NCBI GenBank assembly: GCA_965371225.1
Contig: CBDUXP010000012.1
Location: 1 to 64,000, forward strand
From: CBDUXP01 sp965371225 [NCBI: uncultured bacterium]
GTDB lineage: Bacteria > Abyssobacteria > SURF-5 > CBDUXP01
DNA length: 64,000 nucleotides
Reading direction: 5' to 3'
The notes below the pieces were generated by a model. That model was not told the DNA's origin. It saw only the letters and a program-made list of their open reading frames with translations, and did no database searches. The translations under genes were made by a program, and so were the position numbers. This document shows positions 26,085-35,751 of this stretch, piece after piece (within the stretch, counting starts at the first letter, position 1; each line of letters starts with the position of its first letter).

Positions 26085-27683
26085 CTAGGGCGTGTAGACG
26101 CCGGGCGCGCCGTCCAGCAACGCCTCACGCAGGAAACGCTCCTGCGGTTTCTCGGAGGCGGTTTTCGGGATTTCCTCCACTACTTGTAGGTAGGACGGGA
26201 CGAAGTTCGCCTCGAGACCCTCGCGGCAAACGGCGAACACCGAGGGGGGATCGATGGTCCGGCCGGGCGCAGGCACCACCACGGCGACCACATCCTTCTC
26301 CCCCGGGGCGCCGGACTTCGCGGGCACACCGTAGACGAAGACATCGGACACGTCCGGGTGCTCCGCGACCACTTTCTCGACGTAACTGGGATTCACGAAA
26401 TCGCCATTGTGTCGAATGCCGCCGCCCTTGCGATAGTCGAAGTAGAACCAACCCCCGTCGTCCGTGTGCGCCATGTCGCCGCTGCGGAGCCACCCGCCGC
26501 GGGTTTTCGCCTTCGACGCCTTCTCGTTGCCGTAGTATTCGACTTCGGCCCGGCCGGATTCCGGGCGCGAACAGATCTCACCCACCCCACCGGGCGGGCA
26601 TTCGTTGTCGTCCTCGTCGAGAATCTTCATCTCCTGACCGGGAACGGATTTGCCGAACGACCCGAGGGGGCCGACACCGATGGGGTTGAACGCGATCCCG
26701 CCTTCCACGGCGCCGTACCACTCGAGGATCTTGATGTTGTAGCGCGTTTCGTACGCCTCCCAGATGGCGGGCGGCATGCCCGCACTGACCACGAACCGCA
26801 CAGGATTGTCCCCGTCGTTTGGTTTTTCCGGCTCGCTGTAGATCGCCGTGGCCATACCCCCCAGAAGGGAAAAGGTCGTGCAGCCGTGTTTGCGGCAAAT
26901 GTCCCAGAGCCGGGATTTGGTGAAACGGCGGCTGATCACGCCGCGAATTTCCATGGCCAACGCGCTCGCCAGTGTGACCGCTTGCGCGTTACCGTGCGTG
27001 AGCGACAGCCCGGTGTACACGCAATCCTGCTCGGTGTACCCGAAGATCATGCGGCCGACGGCCGTGAACGCGCCAAACCGGCCGTTGGTCATGACCACGC
27101 CCTTCGGATCGCCCGTGGTTCCGGAGGTATAGATGATCTGCAAGGGATCCATCGGCGATTCGACGAGCACGTCCGGCGTGGGGACCGGCGCGTCCAGCAC
27201 TGCGGTGAGCGACTCGGCGCCCGGATAATGGTCGAGCGCCGGCGGATTGTCCTCACCGGACTCCAGCGCGAGCACCACGGCCACCTTGGGCACCTGCGCA
27301 CGGACCGCCTCGAACTGTTCCAGGTTGTAATCCGCCAGCACGAGCGCCTTGCACTCGGAATTGTTCAGGGTGTACGCCAGCTTCTCCCCCTTGGTTCGCG
27401 GATCGATCGGGACGAAGACGGTGCCCGTCGTGGACGCCGCGATCATGGTCTCCACAAACTCGGGATGATTGCGCATCATGAGCCCGAAGCGGTCGCCCCG
27501 CTGCAACCCCCGCGCAATGAGGGCGGCCGCCAGCCGGTTCGCCCGCTCGTGCAATTCCGCGAACGTCCGCGTCTCGTCAGGCTTGCCCGCGCACTCGAAC
27601 GTCAACACCGGAAAATCCGGATTGCGTTCGGCACGTATCGCGATGATATCGGTCAAGATCATTTCGTTCCGCTCACGAGTCAT
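26085..27683 (-). CDS. AMP-forming acyl-CoA synthetase (CaiC/FadD-like)
   Basis: The 532-residue ANL-superfamily ligase should activate a carboxylic acid to its CoA thioester through an acyl-adenylate. Motifs are the phosphate loop IIYTSGTTGDPKGVVMTN (about residues 177-194), ILEWYGAVEGGIAFN, the hinge GGWLRSGDMAHTDDGGWFYF, and a modified C-terminal loop. The catalytic lysine region is KTASEKPQERFLR. The GAVEGG motif is the form found in crotonobetaine/carnitine-CoA ligases, so carnitine-like or short branched acids are possible substrates. The ATG at 27683 gives the usual length. The upstream gene is a small protein 36 bp away, and the three minus-strand genes from 28850 down may be co-transcribed. 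Confidence 0.92.
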   Translation of the reverse strand: MTRERNEMILTDIIAIRAERNPDFPVLTFECAGKPDETRTFAELHERANRLAAALIARGLQRGDRFGLMMRNHPEFVETMIAASTTGTVFVPIDPRTKGEKLAYTLNNSECKALVLADYNLEQFEAVRAQVPKVAVVLALESGEDNPPALDHYPGAESLTAVLDAPVPTPDVLVESPMDPLQIIYTSGTTGDPKGVVMTNGRFGAFTAVGRMIFGYTEQDCVYTGLSLTHGNAQAVTLASALAMEIRGVISRRFTKSRLWDICRKHGCTTFSLLGGMATAIYSEPEKPNDGDNPVRFVVSAGMPPAIWEAYETRYNIKILEWYGAVEGGIAFNPIGVGPLGSFGKSVPGQEMKILDEDDNECPPGGVGEICSRPESGRAEVEYYGNEKASKAKTRGGWLRSGDMAHTDDGGWFYFDYRKGGGIRHNGDFVNPSYVEKVVAEHPDVSDVFVYGVPAKSGAPGEKDVVAVVVPAPGRTIDPPSVFAVCREGLEANFVPSYLQVVEEIPKTASEKPQERFLREALLDGAPGVYTP

Positions 27684-27719
27684 ACTGAACTCCCTCCGTC
27701 ACGCGCATGGTCGTTCCGC

Positions 27720-28070
27720 TCACACAGCCTGAATGTGAACGCCGTTGTGGATCAAAAACGACAGCACCGCGCTCTGCCATCGCCGCGCGGCGAGCCCCAC
27801 CAGTGCATGCGCCGCCTGGTACTCGCGAATCCGTTCCAGCACGGCCGCCCGGCGTTTCACGCTGGCAAACCGGTCGCCCGTCGAGCGCTTGCGCAGGAAG
27901 CAGAACGCCACCAGCTCATCCGGATCCTGATTCACGTGCGCGCAGAACGCCTGCAACGCATCGAGCTTCTCCGGATCCTCGGCCAGGGGATCGCCGCCCC
28001 ATTGCTGGTGCAGGCCGGCGGCCCACTTCACCACCGCGGCAAACTCCGCGATCGCTTTGCTCGCGGCCAC
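27720..28070 (-). CDS. Small conserved-looking hypothetical protein
   Basis: I do not recognise this 116-residue soluble, all-helical protein. It reads like a helical bundle rich in Ala, Arg and Leu (LDALQAFCAHVNQDPDELVAFCFLRKRS, then RRAAVLERIREYQAAHALVGLAARRWQSAVLSFLIHNG). The LxAFCxxV and LSFLIHNG pattern recalls the N-terminal core-binding fold of tyrosine recombinases but no catalytic domain is present. It starts 3 bp after the nitroreductase stop and ends 36 bp before the CoA ligase. Codon use looks normal. Operon placement supports a real gene. Confidence 0.6.
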   Translation of the reverse strand: MAASKAIAEFAAVVKWAAGLHQQWGGDPLAEDPEKLDALQAFCAHVNQDPDELVAFCFLRKRSTGDRFASVKRRAAVLERIREYQAAHALVGLAARRWQSAVLSFLIHNGVHIQAV

Positions 28071-28073
28071 ACC

Positions 28074-28850
28074 CTACTCCGGCAGGCCGAGCCGGCGCGA
28101 CAGGTCCCGCACTTCGGTCTTCCGGTCGGGCAGCGGCGCGGGCGCAGTGAAGAACTTCGCCCCTTCCAATTCCTGCACCACGGCCGGATCCCGGCGGAAC
28201 GGGGTATCGCAATTCCCCTCGAAGTACAGCTCTTCGAAGGGCGGCCGCTGCCCACCGGCCTCCCGGGATTCCAGCGGATAGCCCACGTTCATCATATAGA
28301 GCGGTATCCAGTCGTCCGGCACCCCGAACGCCTCCTTCACCGCGTCCGCATTGAAATTCGTCCAGCACGCGCCCAATCCTTCGTCGATGGCCATCAGCAG
28401 CCCTTGCGTCCCCGCGCCGCCGCAATCGAAACTCGCGGCGACCGGGTAAGCTGCCGCCTGGGAGAGGGGCTGGAGCAGTTGCGGGTAAACCACCTCGTCG
28501 ACGAACGCGTGACTCCAGCCGTGCGACGGGTTGAGGGCGCCGACGTCCACCAGCTCCTTGAGCCGCGTCCCCTTGACGCGTTCGACAACGCCCAGGTCAC
28601 AGTAACAGTAGATGTGCACCGGAGCCAGCTCTTGAATGACGGCAGCCACGGGGGTCTTGAGCGATCCCAGCACCTTCGGGTCCAACTCCGCCCGATTGAT
28701 CACGACTCCCCGCAGCCAGTGGGCGTTCACCGCGCACGAGGCGATGCGCATGGCCTCCAGAATCTTCTGCACCTTCTCCCGCTCCACGGGCCGGTCGGGA
28801 TCGAAATACCGGATCGACCGGCGAATGCCCAGCAGTTCTTTCAGCTCCAT
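28074..28850 (-). CDS. Nitroreductase-family flavoprotein
   Basis: The protein is 258 residues. The N-terminal RRSIRYFDPDRPVEREKVQKILEAMRIASCAVNAHWLRGVVI is the FMN phosphate-binding pattern of the nitroreductase fold. GVPDDWIPLYMMNVGYPLES near residues 180-200 is the typical second half. It likely uses FMN and NAD(P)H to reduce nitro compounds, quinones or an enoate. The central segment between residues 70 and 150 is longer and less conserved than in NfsB. The ATG at 28850 opens the conserved helix. It is the first of three closely spaced minus-strand genes. Confidence 0.88.
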   Translation of the reverse strand: MELKELLGIRRSIRYFDPDRPVEREKVQKILEAMRIASCAVNAHWLRGVVINRAELDPKVLGSLKTPVAAVIQELAPVHIYCYCDLGVVERVKGTRLKELVDVGALNPSHGWSHAFVDEVVYPQLLQPLSQAAAYPVAASFDCGGAGTQGLLMAIDEGLGACWTNFNADAVKEAFGVPDDWIPLYMMNVGYPLESREAGGQRPPFEELYFEGNCDTPFRRDPAVVQELEGAKFFTAPAPLPDRKTEVRDLSRRLGLPE

Positions 28851-29135
28851 GCTCCCCCCCGTCCGGGTTTCACCGTTCCGGAAGCGCGCCCACCCGCGGC
28901 GACCCCACCCCCGTGCGGCGCTCTATGTTACACCGCGGCCCCTCCCGCGGTACGACCTCCAGATATGTGGGGCCCGCACCACCGTGGTAGGCTGGCGCCG
29001 CCGTGCTGCGAGTCCTAAGGATGCCCAACGCATGCCACCTTCCCGCGCGTGGGATACGCCGGGTCCCTGCCGCCACGGGTAACGACCCGGTCCCCGCGCG
29101 GGTGAGCCGCGCGCGCGCGAGGTAAGGGGCACGAG

Positions 29136-30551
29136 ATGGCGGAGCAGCCGACGCAAGTGGCCGTCATCGGCGCGGGACCCGGCGGGTACGCGGCCGCGTT
29201 CCGGGCCGCCGACTTGGGCTTACGGACCACGCTTATCGACGAGGCGCCCAATCCCGGAGGGGTCTGTCTCTACCGGGGGTGCATCCCTTCCAAGGCGCTG
29301 CTGCACGTGGCTAAGGTCATGCGGGACGCCCGGGACGCGGCGGAATGGGGCGTGAAGTTTGGCGAGCCGGCCATCGACCTGGAGGCGTTGCGCGCGTGGA
29401 AAGATCGCGTGGTGCAGAAGATGACCGGCGGCCTGGGAAGCCTGACGCGCGCGCGCAAGATCACGTACGTGCAAGGCCGCGCCACGTTCGCCGATCCCCA
29501 CACGCTTCGGATTGCCCGCGACGGCGGAGTGGACGAGGCGCTGCCGTTCGACCAGGCCATTCTCGCGACCGGGTCGCGGCCCGCGGCGGTGCCCGGCCTC
29601 CCCGCGGACTCGCCGCGTGTGATGGATTCGACGCGGGCGTTGGAAATTCCGGATGTGCCCCCCACCCTGCTGGTCATCGGGGGCGGGTACATCGGCCTGG
29701 AAATGGCGACCGTGTACGCCGCGCTCGGCAGCCACGTCACCGTGGTCGAGATGACGCGGAGCCTTCTGCCCGGCGCCGACCGCGATCTGGTCAAGACGTT
29801 GAGCAAGGAGGTAGCGCCGCACCTACACGCGATCTTGCTGGAAACGAAGGTTGCGAACATGCGCGAGGCCGCAGACGGCATGCACGTCACCTTTGAAGGT
29901 GCAGCCGCACCGGACGCGGAACAGACCTTCGATCGCGTGCTCGTTGCGGTCGGCCGTGCGCCGAACTCGGCGGGGCTCGGGCTCGAGCACACTGCCGTGG
30001 CGCTCGACGAACGCGGGTTCGTGCACGTTGACGCCCAACGCCGCACGGCCGAACCCTCCATTTTTGCGATTGGGGACGTGGCCGGCGATCCCATGCTGGC
30101 GCACAAGGCCACCCACGAAGGGCTCACGGCGGCGGAAACCATCGCCGGACATCAGGTGGCGTTCGCACCCCAGGCGATTCCCGCCGTGGTCTTCACCGAT
30201 CCGGAAGTCGCGTGGTGCGGACTGATGGAAACCGATGCGAAAGCCGCCGGCCGGAAAGTGAAAGTTGCGCGCTTCCCATGGTCTGCGTCCGGCCGAGCGA
30301 CCACCCTCGGGCGCGAGAACGGTCTGACCAAGCTCGTGCTGGATCCGGAGAGCGAAGCAGTGCTGGGCGTTGGCATCGTCGGCCCCGGCGCGGGGGACCT
30401 CATCGCCGAAGGCGTATTGGCGGTGGAGATGGGGGCCACTGCCAAAGACATCGCCCTGACCATCCACCCGCATCCGACCCTCAGCGAGACGATCATGGAA
30501 TCGGCCGACGTGTTCTTCGGCCAGAGCATCCATCTCTTCCGGCCCCGGTGA
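29136..30551 (+). CDS. lpdA: Dihydrolipoyl dehydrogenase
   Basis: The 471-residue flavoprotein disulphide reductase (E3) reoxidises the lipoyl groups of 2-oxoacid dehydrogenase or glycine-cleavage complexes. Visible features are FAD-binding GAGPGGYAAAFRAADLG (12-28), the redox pair C44 and C49 in GGVCLYRGCIPSK, the NAD-binding VIGGGYIGLEMATVYAALG, FAIGDVAGDPMLAHKATHEG, and the C-terminal catalytic HPHPTLSE. The redox motif has LYRG instead of the usual LNVG between the cysteines. This LYRG or LFRG form occurs in archaeal and deep-branching E3-like proteins. No E1/E2 genes are nearby. The ATG at 29136 has AAGGGG upstream. It converges on the CoA-transferase. Confidence 0.93.
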   Translation: MAEQPTQVAVIGAGPGGYAAAFRAADLGLRTTLIDEAPNPGGVCLYRGCIPSKALLHVAKVMRDARDAAEWGVKFGEPAIDLEALRAWKDRVVQKMTGGLGSLTRARKITYVQGRATFADPHTLRIARDGGVDEALPFDQAILATGSRPAAVPGLPADSPRVMDSTRALEIPDVPPTLLVIGGGYIGLEMATVYAALGSHVTVVEMTRSLLPGADRDLVKTLSKEVAPHLHAILLETKVANMREAADGMHVTFEGAAAPDAEQTFDRVLVAVGRAPNSAGLGLEHTAVALDERGFVHVDAQRRTAEPSIFAIGDVAGDPMLAHKATHEGLTAAETIAGHQVAFAPQAIPAVVFTDPEVAWCGLMETDAKAAGRKVKVARFPWSASGRATTLGRENGLTKLVLDPESEAVLGVGIVGPGAGDLIAEGVLAVEMGATAKDIALTIHPHPTLSETIMESADVFFGQSIHLFRPR

Positions 30552-30587
30552 CCGATGCCCCGCGTGGTGCGCGGGCGAACTGCCGGA

Positions 30588-31760
30588 TCAGTCCAGGTAT
30601 TCGTCGAGAATGGCCGCGCGGTCGGCGTCCAGGTCGGGGGCCGGCGCGCGGGTGGGCGGATCGGCGAAGTCCGAGAACTTGATCGGATTGCCGGCCATCC
30701 GCAGCGGGCCGGCGGCCGCATCCTCGGCGCGCACGATCATGTTGCGCGCCGCCACCTGCGGATCGTTCAGTACGTCTGCGACCGAGTTGATAGGTCCGCA
30801 GGGCACCCCCGCGTCCGCGAGCACGCGCAGCCACTCGGGCCCGTCGCGCGTTTGCAGTGCGGATTCCAGTTCGTGCTTGAGCGCGTCCGCACCACGCGTG
30901 CGCAAGGCGTTTGTGGCAAAGTCCGGATGCGTGGCCAAGTCCGGCCGCCCCACCGCCGCACACAGTTTCCCGAACAGGTCATCATTGCCCGCGGCGATGA
31001 TGATCGCGCCGTCGCGCGCGCGAAACGCGTCGAACGGGGTAATCGACGGGTGCCGCGCCCCCAGCGGTCCGGGGACGGCGCCTGTCGCAAGGTACCGGGC
31101 AATCGCGTTTTCCAGCACGGCCACCTGACAGTCCAGCATGGCCACGTCGATCATCATGCCTGCGCCGGTCCGCGCACGATGATGGAGCGCGGCATTCACG
31201 CCGATCGCCGTGAAGAGCCCCGCAATGATGTCCCCCACCGAACTGCCTACGCGCGTCGGCGGTCCGCCCGGTTGCCCCGTCAGGCTCATGATCCCGCCCA
31301 TCCCTTGCACGACCACGTCGTAGGCCGGACGCCCCGCGTACGGGCCCGTGTGGCCGAAACCGGAGGTGGCCGCATAGATCAGCGCCGGGTAGCGCGCGTG
31401 CAGCGTCGCCCACCCGTACCCGAACCGTTCCATGGCGCCGGGACTGAAGTTTTCCACGAGCACGTCCGCGCCCGCCAGCAAGCTCTCGAAAATCCCCCGG
31501 TCGGCCGCCGCCTTGAGATCCAGCGCGATGCTTTCTTTCCCCCGGTTCAGGGACATGAAGTAGGCGGACTTCGACCCGATGAACGGCCCGTATGCCCGCG
31601 CATCGTCGCCGTCCCCGGGCCGCTCGACCTTGATCACCCGTGCGCCCAGATCGGCCAGCACCATCGTGCAATACGGGCCGGCGAGCACGCGCGTCAGGTC
31701 GATGACGGTGATGCCCGCCAAGGGGCCCGGTTGCGCCGACCGTGTCTGTTCCGCGTGCAT
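30588..31760 (-). CDS. CaiB/BaiF (class III) CoA-transferase
   Basis: The protein is 390 residues, typical of family III CoA-transferases. It begins GPLAGITVIDLTRVLAGPYCTMVLADLGARVIKVERPGDGDDAR, which is the family signature. The catalytic aspartate should be the one in MIDVAMLDCQVAVLEN, where D occupies the expected position. It transfers CoA between organic acids such as formate/oxalate, carnitine, succinate or 2-methylmalate-type acids. It may work with the acyl-CoA ligase 3 kb away, but that is inference. The ATG at 31760 gives the full family N-terminus. Confidence 0.92.
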   Translation of the reverse strand: MHAEQTRSAQPGPLAGITVIDLTRVLAGPYCTMVLADLGARVIKVERPGDGDDARAYGPFIGSKSAYFMSLNRGKESIALDLKAAADRGIFESLLAGADVLVENFSPGAMERFGYGWATLHARYPALIYAATSGFGHTGPYAGRPAYDVVVQGMGGIMSLTGQPGGPPTRVGSSVGDIIAGLFTAIGVNAALHHRARTGAGMMIDVAMLDCQVAVLENAIARYLATGAVPGPLGARHPSITPFDAFRARDGAIIIAAGNDDLFGKLCAAVGRPDLATHPDFATNALRTRGADALKHELESALQTRDGPEWLRVLADAGVPCGPINSVADVLNDPQVAARNMIVRAEDAAAGPLRMAGNPIKFSDFADPPTRAPAPDLDADRAAILDEYLD

Positions 31761-31891
31761 CGCGTTTAAAAAAGTGCGGGGTCGGGCGAGCTGGTATTAA
31801 CGTCCCTCAGCCGAGGGAGGCAACCGGATCCACCCCGGACCCGTCCGACCCGGCCAAGTGTACTCCGTCGCAGCCCGGTGCCTCATCCGTA

Positions 31892-32842
31892 TTACTCCTC
31901 GCGGAAGATGGCCACGTGCGCGTCTCCATCCGCCCTCACCCACGCGCGATACATGCCTGCCGTATTGAAGGGCAGCGCCACCCGGCCGGCGGCATCCACC
32001 GCGATGCAGCCCCCGCGCCCGTCCACGGCGGCCACCCGGTCGAGCGCCCGCTCGCACGCTGCCGCCACGTCCAGGCCGCCGAGGCGGAGCAGTGCGTCGA
32101 CCTCGTGGGCGAACGCCGTACGGATGAACGCTTCCCCCTGCCCCGTGGCAGAAACCGCGCATGTGGCATCGTCCGCCCACGTCCCGGCGCCGATCAGGGC
32201 GCTATCGCTGGCGCGTCCCGGCCGGGCGTTCGTCATTCCTCCCGTCGACGTCGCCGCGGCAAGATGGCCGTGGGTGTCGCGGGCGACGGCCCCGACCGTG
32301 CCGCCCACATCGTGGTCGAGGCGGACCTCGCCCTCCCGACGCGCGGCGGTGAGTTGCGCGCGACGCGCGGCGGTGACGAAGTACGCTTCATCCGCCAGGG
32401 CCAGTCCGCGCTCCCGCGCGAACTGCTCGGCCCCGTCTCCGCTGAGCAGCACGTGCGGCGTGTGGTCCATGACCTCGCGCGCGGCGAGGATGGGGTTGCG
32501 AATTGTGCGCGCGCCCGACACCGCGCCTGCGCGGCGGGCGTGCCCGTCCATGACCGCCGCGTCCAACTGGACGCCTCCCGCCGCCGTGAGGACCGCCCCG
32601 CGCCCCGCGTTGAAGAGTTCGCAGTCTTCAAGCACGACCACCACCCGCGCGACGGCTTCCACTGCGGACCCACCGGCCCCGAGCACTGCGCGGCCCGCGT
32701 CCAACGCGCCCAGCAGGGCGGTCCGGCACGCCGCCTCCCGCGTGGGATCCACCGAGACGCGTGTCAGCGGTCCGGCGCCCGCGTGAATGGCCAGGGCGTG
32801 GCCGGGCGCGGCGACAGCCGAGGCGCCGTGCGTGCTCGCCAT
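31892..32842 (-). CDS. Isoaspartyl peptidase / plant-type L-asparaginase
   Basis: The 316-residue Ntn-hydrolase begins with the family start LAIHAGAG. The autocleavage nucleophile is the Thr in GGTVGAVARD (about residue 175). HLAAATSTGGMTN and GRASDSALIGAGTWAD follow and form the substrate pocket. It cleaves isoaspartyl dipeptides or asparagine after self-processing into alpha and beta chains. The residue before the nucleophile is Gly as in active members. An alternative GTG start lies 3 bp upstream at 32845. No clear ribosome binding site precedes either. Confidence 0.9.
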   Translation of the reverse strand: MASTHGASAVAAPGHALAIHAGAGPLTRVSVDPTREAACRTALLGALDAGRAVLGAGGSAVEAVARVVVVLEDCELFNAGRGAVLTAAGGVQLDAAVMDGHARRAGAVSGARTIRNPILAAREVMDHTPHVLLSGDGAEQFARERGLALADEAYFVTAARRAQLTAARREGEVRLDHDVGGTVGAVARDTHGHLAAATSTGGMTNARPGRASDSALIGAGTWADDATCAVSATGQGEAFIRTAFAHEVDALLRLGGLDVAAACERALDRVAAVDGRGGCIAVDAAGRVALPFNTAGMYRAWVRADGDAHVAIFREE

Positions 32843-33054
32843 CACCAGTCAAGCAGCGACGCGGATGCGAGGCCGGTGAAGGGTTGCGTGGAACTGGACC
32901 AACTTGATCCGCATCATCCCATTCTACGGTGATGTGGCCACGGTGCCGCGATTCGTGAAAGGCGCAAAAATATTGATATTTCCGGGTGTTTTATTGGCAG
33001 AAATGGTATTATATTGCCCGCAGCGTGGGTGAGAAACGAAAGGAGTAATCGAGC

Positions 33055-33465
33055 ATGGCTCTTGATCCAGCGGTATTACGGGAGAGCTTCAAGGCGATCA
33101 GCCACAAGGCCGAAGAGCTTTCTATTACGTTTTACGACACCCTATTCACACGATATCCTGCGGTGCGTCCCCTGTTTGACGAAACGCGCATGCCCGAACA
33201 GCGCCGGAAACTTATCCGGAGCATCGCCATGGTCCTGCGGAACTTGGAAGCGCCGGAGAAGCTGGCGCCCTACCTGCAAGGCCTCGGGCGGATGCACGTC
33301 GCTTACGGCGCGGTCCCGGACCACTACCCGGCCGTCGGCGAGTGTCTGCTCGCGGCCCTGGCTGAAACGGCGGGTCCCGCGTGGAACGATGATCTCAATT
33401 CGGCGTGGGCCGAGGCTTACGGCGCCATCTCTGACCTGATGCTCGCCGGGGCCAATCAAGGCTAA
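33055..33465 (+). CDS. Single-domain globin
   Basis: This 136-residue haem protein has the 3-over-3 fold pattern of the flavohaemoglobin/single-domain globin family and no reductase domain. The proximal (F8) ligand is H81 in GRMHVAYGAVPDHYPAV, the B10 tyrosine is Y27 in ITFYDTLFTRYPAVRPLF, and the E7 position is probably Q49. The Tyr-B10/Gln-E7 pair is typical of NO-dioxygenase-type pockets. It probably binds O2 or NO in the cytoplasm. The ATG at 33055 has AAAGGAG 8 bases upstream. The leader is distinctly AT-rich, with TATTAT at 33007 as a possible -10 box. Confidence 0.92.
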   Translation: MALDPAVLRESFKAISHKAEELSITFYDTLFTRYPAVRPLFDETRMPEQRRKLIRSIAMVLRNLEAPEKLAPYLQGLGRMHVAYGAVPDHYPAVGECLLAALAETAGPAWNDDLNSAWAEAYGAISDLMLAGANQG

Positions 33466-33491
33466 GCAGCCAGCACACGTGTAGACCCGGT

Positions 33492-33527
33492 GCATCACGG
33501 TCGCCACGGGGCTGGCGGCCGTGGTGC
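33492..33527. terminator. Strong 14-bp hairpin between convergent genes
   Basis: Bases 33492-33505 pair with 33514-33527 over 14 positions, two of them G-T wobbles, around an 8-base loop. No U-tract follows on either strand. It lies 27 bp after the globin stop and 170 bp before the stop of the convergent MCP gene, so it may end transcription from one or both sides. Confidence 0.45.
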
Positions 33528-33696
33528 GGGCTCACGATTCGCCGACAGCCCTCCACCGCTCGATTCCCACACGACCGGTGTAAACGCCGACCCCGGCATT
33601 TTCCCCCCGTACGTGTACGCCGCGCTAGCCGTGGAATGGTGCGCGAACTCGCGCTCTGTGCCTGCCCCGTCGGTCCACGCGCGGGGCTCCCGCCAC

Positions 33697-35751
33697 TTAG
33701 AAGTCCCGAAAATCCTCTTCTTCGAGCGGGATCGCTGAGGCCGGGGTGAGGGGGGCCGGTGGGCTCAGAGCGGGCGGCAGGGCCCCAATCGCCGCGGAGG
33801 ACATCGCCTCCCGGCGCCCCAGCCCGCTATCGTCGCCGGTCCACATATGGGTGGTACGCATGGCTGCATTGCCGTTGATGAGTTGTGAGAGGCTGCGCAC
33901 CATGCCCATCATGCGCTCGGCCTGCGAATTCAACTGCTCCCCGGCGGCGGCGGACTCTTCGGCATTGGCGGCGTTGCTCTGGGTCACCTGACTCATCAGG
34001 TTCATCGACTCATCCACCTGGCCGGCGCCGCCGGCCTGCTCTTGGGAGGCCGCCGCGATCTCATTGACGATCGTGGCTACCTTCAGCACCCCCGTCCGGA
34101 TTTCCTCGAGTTTCCCGCCCACCTCCTGAGCCGTGCGCGCGCCGCGCTCGGCATTGTTGGTGGACTCTTCAATGAGGTTGCTCGTCTCCTTGGCCGCTTG
34201 GGCACTGCGCTGCGCCAGGTTGCGCACCTCCTCGGCCACGACGGCGAACCCCTTGCCGTGTTCTCCGGCGCGCGCCGCCTCCACCGCGGCGTTCAAGGCC
34301 AGCAAGTTGGTCTGGAACGCGATCTCGTCAATCACCTTGATGATCTTCGACGTTTCGGACGCGGATTGCTGAATTTCCGCCATGGCTTCCTGCATCTGCG
34401 ACATGCTCTCGCTGCCCCCTTCGACGGACTGCTGCGCCGTGCCCATGAGCGTCCCGGCTTCTTGCGCTTGGTCGGCGTTCTGCTGGGTCGACTGCGCGAT
34501 CTCGGATACGGCGGACGAGGTCTGCTCCAAGCTGGCCGCCTGAGTCGTCGTCCCTTCCGCGAGGGATTGGCTGGAGGAAGACACCTGGTTCGAGGCGGCC
34601 TTCACCTGTTCCGCCCCGGCGAGCAACCCGGAAATGATGTCGGTGATCGGATTCGTAATGGACCGCACCAACCACAGGGAGAGGCCCAACCCCAGGAACA
34701 CGATGACGGTTCCGCCCAGAACGAGGAAACGCGCGGCGGTGCCTTCGTAACTGGCGGCGGCTTCGGCTACCTGGGTGGTCCGGAAGGCTTGCCGCGCCAG
34801 GAGGACATCGACCGCTTGTGCCAACTCCGCCTCGGCGTCATCCACGTGTGCTTCCAGTAGGCGCGCCTGGGTGAGCTTCCGCGCTTGCAGCAGCTCAAAC
34901 ATCGCCTCGGCCAGGGAATCGAAATCGTCGTGCTGGGCCTTAAGCCGGGCAAGGCCATTCATGATCCGGGCCATATCCCTTGCATCCTCTTCCGTGTTCG
35001 CCGGCATTTCTCGCAGGAGACTTATGGTCGCCTGCAGCCGCGCATCCACTTGCGTGGCCAGAGCCTCAAAGGATTTCGTCTCCCGGGCGAACTGGTCCCG
35101 GGCTTTGGCCCCATCGTCCAAGCCGAACCGGATCGCCCGCTGCAGCGTGCTGGACTGCGCGAGCATAGGCGACTCGATAGTGGCAACGGCTTCCGTCAGC
35201 GGAATGATCTCTTCGGCGAGGCGGGCCACCTCGTCCCCAATGCCGTTCATGGACCGCAGTGCGAACATGACCGTCCCGGTAAGAAACACCAGCAGCAGGG
35301 AAAAACCACCGACCAACCGCGCCCCGAGGGTCCATTGCAGCCCGGTCCGGCCTCGATGGTCCTTCACGCGAGCGTGGAACACGGTCAAGCCCACCGCTAC
35401 CGCCGCGATGAGCAGCCCAGCGGCGTATCTGGCGCCATTGCCGAACCCGGACCGCGTCACGGCTTTATCGTGATCGGCGGCTGCGCGATGCCGTTCCACC
35501 TGCCGGAGCAGCGCATCGACCGCCTCTCGGTCAGCGCCAGCTGTGCTTCCCGGCACCGCCTCCCCCACGGCGGCCAGCGCCCCGCTGGGATCCGACTCGG
35601 CGCTGGCGAGCACCAGAATGTCCGCGATGTCGGCGTCGGATAGCCGTTCCGCGGCCGCGCTGTGCGCCAGGAGCCCCAGGCAGCCGAAGAGAAGACTCGC
35701 CAGGGCGAGGCGAGCAGTAATCGTCTGAATCGTCTGAAGGCTCCGGATCAT
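33697..35751 (-). CDS. Methyl-accepting chemotaxis protein
   Basis: The protein is 684 residues. An N-terminal signal anchor (about residues 10-35) is followed by a short periplasmic stretch and a second helix. A further helix at about residues 135-155 opens a large sensory region of four-helix-bundle type, which runs to about residue 330. A membrane helix and HAMP segment ([15 protein letters not shown]) come next, then the cytoplasmic coiled coil with the hairpin tip [23 protein letters not shown] that contacts CheA and CheW. The C-terminal tail is Pro/Ala-rich and ends EEEDFRDF, which is not the NWETF pentapeptide. I chose the ATG at 35751 because the signal anchor begins there. A longer frame to 35823 lacks conservation. 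No other chemotaxis gene is in the window. Confidence 0.92.
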   Translation of the reverse strand: MIRSLQTIQTITARLALASLLFGCLGLLAHSAAAERLSDADIADILVLASAESDPSGALAAVGEAVPGSTAGADREAVDALLRQVERHRAAADHDKAVTRSGFGNGARYAAGLLIAAVAVGLTVFHARVKDHRGRTGLQWTLGARLVGGFSLLLVFLTGTVMFALRSMNGIGDEVARLAEEIIPLTEAVATIESPMLAQSSTLQRAIRFGLDDGAKARDQFARETKSFEALATQVDARLQATISLLREMPANTEEDARDMARIMNGLARLKAQHDDFDSLAEAMFELLQARKLTQARLLEAHVDDAEAELAQAVDVLLARQAFRTTQVAEAAASYEGTAARFLVLGGTVIVFLGLGLSLWLVRSITNPITDIISGLLAGAEQVKAASNQVSSSSQSLAEGTTTQAASLEQTSSAVSEIAQSTQQNADQAQEAGTLMGTAQQSVEGGSESMSQMQEAMAEIQQSASETSKIIKVIDEIAFQTNLLALNAAVEAARAGEHGKGFAVVAEEVRNLAQRSAQAAKETSNLIEESTNNAERGARTAQEVGGKLEEIRTGVLKVATIVNEIAAASQEQAGGAGQVDESMNLMSQVTQSNAANAEESAAAGEQLNSQAERMMGMVRSLSQLINGNAAMRTTHMWTGDDSGLGRREAMSSAAIGALPPALSPPAPLTPASAIPLEEEDFRDF

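Noticed and set aside
26358-29018. 886-residue plus-strand open frame
   Set aside because: It runs antisense through the acyl-CoA ligase, small protein and nitroreductase genes. The composition is His/Arg-rich and no motif is present.
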